DNA of 64,000 nucleotides from contig NZ_QKSD01000001.1 in assembly GCF_003234085.1 (NCBI RefSeq), positions 186,001 to 250,000 on the forward strand, given 5' to 3'. Origin of the DNA: Curtobacterium sp. MCPF17_052. Lineage in GTDB: Bacteria > Actinomycetota > Actinomycetes > Actinomycetales > Microbacteriaceae. The notes under the pieces are model-generated. The model saw only the letters and a program-made list of their open reading frames with translations, ran no database searches and had not been told where the DNA came from. Shown here piece by piece: positions 60,534 to 64,000 of this stretch (position 1 is the stretch's first letter; each line of letters begins with the position of its first letter). A program made the translations under genes and the position numbers.

Positions 60534-61061
60534 GTGCACGGCATCGGTGAGGTCGACGAAGCCGGGCGGCTCCGGCTGCTCGGCAGTGCGGCGGCGGGTG
60601 CGGGCTTCGCGCTCGTGTTCACCATGCTCGTCCTGTCGTCGTTCCGGACCGCGACGCCGCAGGTGCTCGTGTCCGTCGGACTGCCCGCAGCCCTGGTCGG
60701 TGCCGCGGTCGCCGGCTGGTTGCAGCTCCGGTCGTGGCGGGTCGACGGCGGCTACGAGAACGTCGTGATGGTCGAGCGCTGGGTGACCGAGCGGCACGTC
60801 CCGAGCGGGGTGCCCGCCGAGATCTGGGTCCCGCGGCTGCAGGCCCAGGCCGACCAGCAGACCGCCGGCTGGGGCAAGATCGTGCTCGCCGTGTTCTGGA
60901 GTGCGATGACGTGGTCGATGCGCGACCAGCACGGCACCGTGATCACACTGCTGCTGCTCGGGCTGTGGGCCGGCCTCGCGCTGTGGAGTGCGCTGTGGGT
61001 GATCCCGCGCTCTCGGGTGGCGCGGGACATGCTGCGGCAGGGCGTCGTCGTCCGCGACTGA
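60534..61061 (+). CDS. Membrane protein of unknown function
   Basis: A 175-residue protein with four hydrophobic segments in two pairs: LLGSAAAGAGFALVFTMLVLSSF, VLVSVGLPAALVGAAVAGWLQL, then after a 55-residue soluble loop (RSWRVDGGYENVVMVERWVTERHVPSGVPAEIWVPRLQAQADQQTAGWGK) VLAVFWSAMTWSM and VITLLLLGLWAGLALWSALWV. I do not recognise a family. The GTG at 60534 is chosen because the upstream frame runs through the hairpin at 60438. It is convergent with the truncated antiporter gene, ending four bases from it. Confidence 0.72.
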   Translation: MHGIGEVDEAGRLRLLGSAAAGAGFALVFTMLVLSSFRTATPQVLVSVGLPAALVGAAVAGWLQLRSWRVDGGYENVVMVERWVTERHVPSGVPAEIWVPRLQAQADQQTAGWGKIVLAVFWSAMTWSMRDQHGTVITLLLLGLWAGLALWSALWVIPRSRVARDMLRQGVVVRD

Positions 61062-61065
61062 GCCG

Positions 61066-62340
61066 TCAGGTGCCCGGACCGCCGCGCAGTTCGAGTGCGA
61101 TCTGTTCGGCGTCCAGGTTCCGGAGCACGGACGCCAGCACCTCGGCGTCGAACGTCCCGTCATCTCGTGCGTCGAGCAGCGCCGTCCGCTGTGCCCGCAG
61201 GACGGCCAGGCGGCGTGCCTTCTCGCGGCCGAGCCAGGCCCGGACCGCTGACGGGTCGGCGGCCGCGAGCTCCTCCCGTGCGACGGCGGATTCGCCGGAG
61301 GTCGGCACCGCCTCGGACGCCGCCCGCAGGAGTTCGAGGAGACGCTGCCGCTCGCCGGAGTCCTCCTCCGCGGTGTCGGTCCGTCGCGGGCTGATCCGTC
61401 GCAGGAGCGGACCGATCGTCGCGCCCTGCAGCACCAGGGACAGCACCGCGACCGCGAACGCGACGAAGACCAGGAGGGCCCGCTGCGGGGTGCCCTCCGG
61501 CAGGGTCTGCGCGGCAGCGACGGTCACGGCGCCTCGCATGCCCGCCCAGACGACCGCGGTGCCGTCGCGCCACCCGAGGGGGGCCTTCCGGAAGTAGGCG
61601 ATGTCGCCGAGCGCCTGTCGCACCCGGCTCCCCAGCCGCTCGACGTCACGGGCGGTCGGGATGCGCCGCCCGCGCCGGTGCTCCTGGATCGCGGCCCTGG
61701 CGGTCTCCGGGTCGTCCAGTCGGGACCGCATGGTCTCCACCCGGTCCTGCATGCCGGCACTGCGCCGAGCACTCGCGCGCAACGAGCGGAGCAAGGGGAC
61801 GACGTAGGCCGCCCGGACCGCCAGGGTCACGACGAGGGCTCCGAGCGCGATGAGGAGCGCCGACCACACCCCGGTGTGTTCACGCTCGACGGCTCCCACG
61901 ATCGAGGCGAGCTGCAGGCCCATCACGAGGAACACCGCGCCCTCGAGGACGAACTCGATCGTGCTCCAGTTCTGGGCGTCGGACAGCCGGTGGTCGGGCG
62001 GCAGCACCCTCGGCGCGCGGATGCCGGTCACCAGTCCGGCGACGACCGCAGCGACGAGGCCCGAGGCGCCGAAGTGCTCGGCGGGGATCGACGCCACGAA
62101 CGGCACGGCGAACGAGATCGCGGTGTTGACCGGCGCGCTCGTGATCCGTGCCCGGACCGCGAGGTTGAGCAGCCCCACGGCTGCGCCGATGAGCACGGCC
62201 AGCACCACCGCGAAGGCGAAGTCGCCGACAGCTCCCCAGAACGAGAACGCTGCCGCGGCCGCGGCGGTCGCGGTGCGCAGCAGGACGAGCGCCGTCGCGT
62301 CGTTGAGCAGCGACTCCCCGTCGAGGATCGCCACCTCCGC
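61066..62340 (-). pseudogene. 5'-truncated Na+/H+ antiporter (CPA1 family)
   Basis: The remaining 3' part (about 425 codons) is a clear CPA1 sodium/proton antiporter: ILDGESLLNDATALVLLR, VNTAISFAVPFVASIPAEHFGASGLVAAVVAGLVTG, WSTIEFVLEGAVFLVMGLQLASI, GMRGAVTVAAAQTLPEG, plus a long soluble C-terminal tail. In intact members about 140 residues, including the first helices and the conserved early transport segments, precede the DGESLLNDA motif. Here the frame upstream of about 62340 is antisense to an SDR fragment and shows no antiporter similarity. The gene has lost its start and promoter. The single junction truncates both genes; an assembly error is the alternative. Confidence 0.82.
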
Positions 62341-62755
62341 CGTCCGGATGCCCCGCACGGTCCACGAGGACGGGCAGGGCGGGTTCGCCGGGCTGCTCAC
62401 GCAGGCCGCGCGGAGGACCGGGGTCGCCGGGTACCCGGGTGACGGCCAGCAGCGCTGGCCCGCCGTGCACGCCCGCGACGCCGCTGCGCTCTTCCGGCTC
62501 GCGCTCGAGTCCGCACCCGGCGGCACCGCCTGGCACGCCGTCGCCGACGAGGGCGACCGGGTCATCGACATCGCGACCGTGGTCGGCCGTCGCCTCGGCC
62601 TGCCGGTCGAGTCCGTGCCGGACGACACGTTCGGGCCGTTCGGGCCGATCTTCGCCATGGACCAGCCGTCGTCCAGCGTGCACACCCGGCAGGCGCTCGG
62701 GTGGGAGCCGACGCACCCGTCCCTACTCGAGGACCTCGAGGCGCTGCAGCCCTGA
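62340..62755 (+). pseudogene. 3' fragment of an NAD-dependent SDR/epimerase gene
   Basis: The last about 138 codons of an extended SDR remain: SAVRMPRTVHEDGQGGFAGLLTQAARRTGVAGYPGDGQQRWPAVHARDAAALFRLAL, then HAVADEGDRVIDIATVVGRRLGLPVESVPDD and SSSVHTRQALGWEPTHPSLLEDLE. Intact relatives have about 160 more residues with the GxxGxxG cofactor site and YxxxK catalytic pair in front. None of that is present; upstream of about 62340 the plus strand is only antisense of the antiporter gene. There is no start codon with ribosome site at the junction. It is followed by a standard hairpin terminator. Confidence 0.83.
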
Positions 62756-62770
62756 GGGACCGCGCACGAC

Positions 62771-62818
62771 GACGGACGGGAGGCGCTCCATCAACTGGTG
62801 GAGAGCCTCCCGTCCGTC
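62771..62818. terminator. GGACGGGAGGC hairpin after the SDR fragment
   Basis: Arms GACGGACGGGAGGC/GCCTCCCGTCCGTC are perfect, then CTCCA/TGGAG inside with one offset. The 134 bases from here to the sugar porter hold only its promoter region and a GGAGG ribosome site. Confidence 0.83.
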
Positions 62819-62952
62819 CACCCGCCACTGCGCTGCACCCGGACGTGCCCGGCACGGCGCGATCCGTACAAGCTCCTCGTCCGCTCGCCGCGTCCCGTCT
62901 AGCGTGACCGCCGGTCCGGCGCGTGCCGGAGGCGGCGAGGTGGAGGGCGCAG

Positions 62953-64000
62953 ATGACGAACACGACGAGCACCGAGGACCAGGTCGCCGGTGTCCCTCCG
63001 GCGATCCCGGACGACGACGGCGGTGCGGAGCAGGCCCGCACCACGCGGCACCACGTCACCCGCGTCGCGTTCATCGCCGCACTCGGCGGGCTGCTCTACG
63101 GGTACGACACCGGCGTGATCTCGGGCACCCTCATCGAGATCGGCAAGGAGTTCTCGATCGGCTCCGCCGTCAAGGAGTTCATCACCGCGTCCATCCTCGT
63201 CGGCGCGATCCTGGGTGCCTTCCTGACCGGTCCGGTCTCGGCACGGATCGGCCGACGCCGCACGATCCTGCTCATCGCCGCGGTCTTCATCCTCGGCGTC
63301 CTGTTCGCCGCGGTGTCGCCGAGCCCGGTGTTCCTGGTGCTCAGCCGGCTGTTCCTCGGCCTGGCGGTGGGCGGGTCGACGCAGACGATCCCGACGTACA
63401 TCGCCGAGATCGCGCCGGGTCCGCGGCGCGGGAGCCTGGTGACGGTGTTCAACTGCGCGATCGGCGTCGGGATCCTGGCCGCGGCGCTCGTCGGGGTGAC
63501 GCTCAACGGTGTCGTGTCGTGGCGGTTCATGATCGGCGTCGCCGCGGCCCCCGCGATCGTGCTGCTGCTCGGGATGCTGCGGTTGCCGGAGAGCCCGCGG
63601 TGGTTCGTGTCCCAGGACCGCGTCGGGCCGGCGCGCCAGGTGCTGCGGTGGTTGCGGCCGACGCACCGGGCAGCCGAGGACGAACTCGACGAGATCCGCC
63701 GACTCGACGACGCCGAACCGGACTCGCGCTCGGGGCAGTGGGCGCAGCTCCGGAAGCCCTGGGTCCGTCCCGCGCTCGTGGCGGGCCTGATCGTGGCCGC
63801 GTTCACGCAGCTGACCGGCCTCGAGATGATGATCTACTACACGCCGACGATCCTGACGGACGCGGGCTTCCCGCACGTGTACTCGCTCTGGGCCAACGTC
63901 GGCGTCGGCGTCGTCTACCTGCTGATGACCTTCGTCGGGTCGCGGATCGTCGACCGGGTCGGCCGCCGACGGCTGACGCTCGTCATGCTGCCGGGAGCCG
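62953..64000 (+). CDS. MFS sugar porter (D-xylose/inositol:H+ symporter type), 3' end outside window
   Basis: The first 349 residues of a sugar-porter-family transporter. After a 36-residue polar leader come helices beginning FIAALGGLLYGYDTGVISGTL, a sugar-porter signature. The loop ARIGRRRTILLIAAVFILG (RxGRR) follows helix 2, then RLFLGLAVGGSTQTIPTYIAEIAPGPRRGSLVTVFN, PESPRWFVSQDR after helix 6, FTQLTGLEMMIYYTPTIL in helix 7, and RIVDRVGRRRLTLV. It imports a sugar with protons across the cytoplasmic membrane. GGAGG lies eight bases before the ATG at 62953. The gene continues beyond base 64000. Confidence 0.94.
   Translation, partial: MTNTTSTEDQVAGVPPAIPDDDGGAEQARTTRHHVTRVAFIAALGGLLYGYDTGVISGTLIEIGKEFSIGSAVKEFITASILVGAILGAFLTGPVSARIGRRRTILLIAAVFILGVLFAAVSPSPVFLVLSRLFLGLAVGGSTQTIPTYIAEIAPGPRRGSLVTVFNCAIGVGILAAALVGVTLNGVVSWRFMIGVAAAPAIVLLLGMLRLPESPRWFVSQDRVGPARQVLRWLRPTHRAAEDELDEIRRLDDAEPDSRSGQWAQLRKPWVRPALVAGLIVAAFTQLTGLEMMIYYTPTILTDAGFPHVYSLWANVGVGVVYLLMTFVGSRIVDRVGRRRLTLVMLPGA

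Noticed and set aside
1..64000. tRNA, rRNA, riboswitch, insertion sequence or prophage genes
   Set aside because: Reading both strands I found no cloverleaf, T-box, conserved riboswitch core, transposase or phage structural motif.

Overview
The window is about 70% G+C, with short gaps, many GTG starts and 4-nt stop/start overlaps. It carries a monomeric NADP-isocitrate dehydrogenase, ROK-controlled sugar ABC operons, Tat and Sec exported enzymes, a lactococcin-972-like peptide and many small redox enzymes. This points to a high-GC actinobacterium of the family Microbacteriaceae, most likely Curtobacterium or a close relative (inferred from gene content and style; no rRNA is present). I see no tRNA, rRNA, insertion sequence, integrase, phage gene or CRISPR array.

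Layout. 1-7145: end of a serine ammonia-lyase gene, a LuxR-type response regulator, small stress-type membrane proteins, a quinone oxidoreductase, a shikimate-dehydrogenase-like gene, and an FAD oxidoreductase/SRPBCC pair. 7423-11976: sugar ABC importer (binding protein, ATPase, permease) behind a ROK repressor. 12095-15834: a four-gene OpuC-type compatible-solute importer with overlapping ends. 16026-29486: mixed genes, including a GAF/PP2C-like protein with a degraded phosphatase motif, a ThuA/Gfo-Idh pair, a secreted DUF4874/DUF4832-type protein, monomeric Icd and an M23 peptidase. 29652-36083: redox genes with a TetR switch. 36243-40448: PadR-controlled ABC exporter operon with a perfect palindromic operator. 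40475-41152: a gene-free island of nested repeats. 41153-46043: SDRs, a DUF2254 membrane protein, a soluble aldose-dehydrogenase-like lipoprotein and a PRISE-type reductase. 46190-49324: a lactococcin-972-like bacteriocin with its dedicated membrane protein and ATPase. 49424-52040: epimerase, aldo/keto reductase, DUF4126-type protein. 52098-59225: a second sugar locus (importer, ROK repressor, ROK kinase, Tat-exported six-hairpin enzyme). 59387-64000: MarR regulator, two small proteins, two genes truncated by one apparent deletion, and the start of a sugar porter.

Three signals stand out. The bacteriocin unit, read from the minus strand, has the order peptide, hairpin, 675-aa membrane protein, ATPase; a post-peptide hairpin suggests peptide expression in excess over the transporter. 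A head-to-head junction near 62340 joins two 3' gene halves and looks like a single deletion across a divergent gene pair. A dispersed hairpin family (arm core CGGACGGGAGGC) recurs more than a dozen times at gene ends, mostly with the sequence GCGACCA beside it, and half-copies occur inside coding genes. This looks like a terminator family that spreads like a REP element.

The two sugar operons share a design: ROK regulator, then binding protein, then a strong hairpin, then the membrane components.
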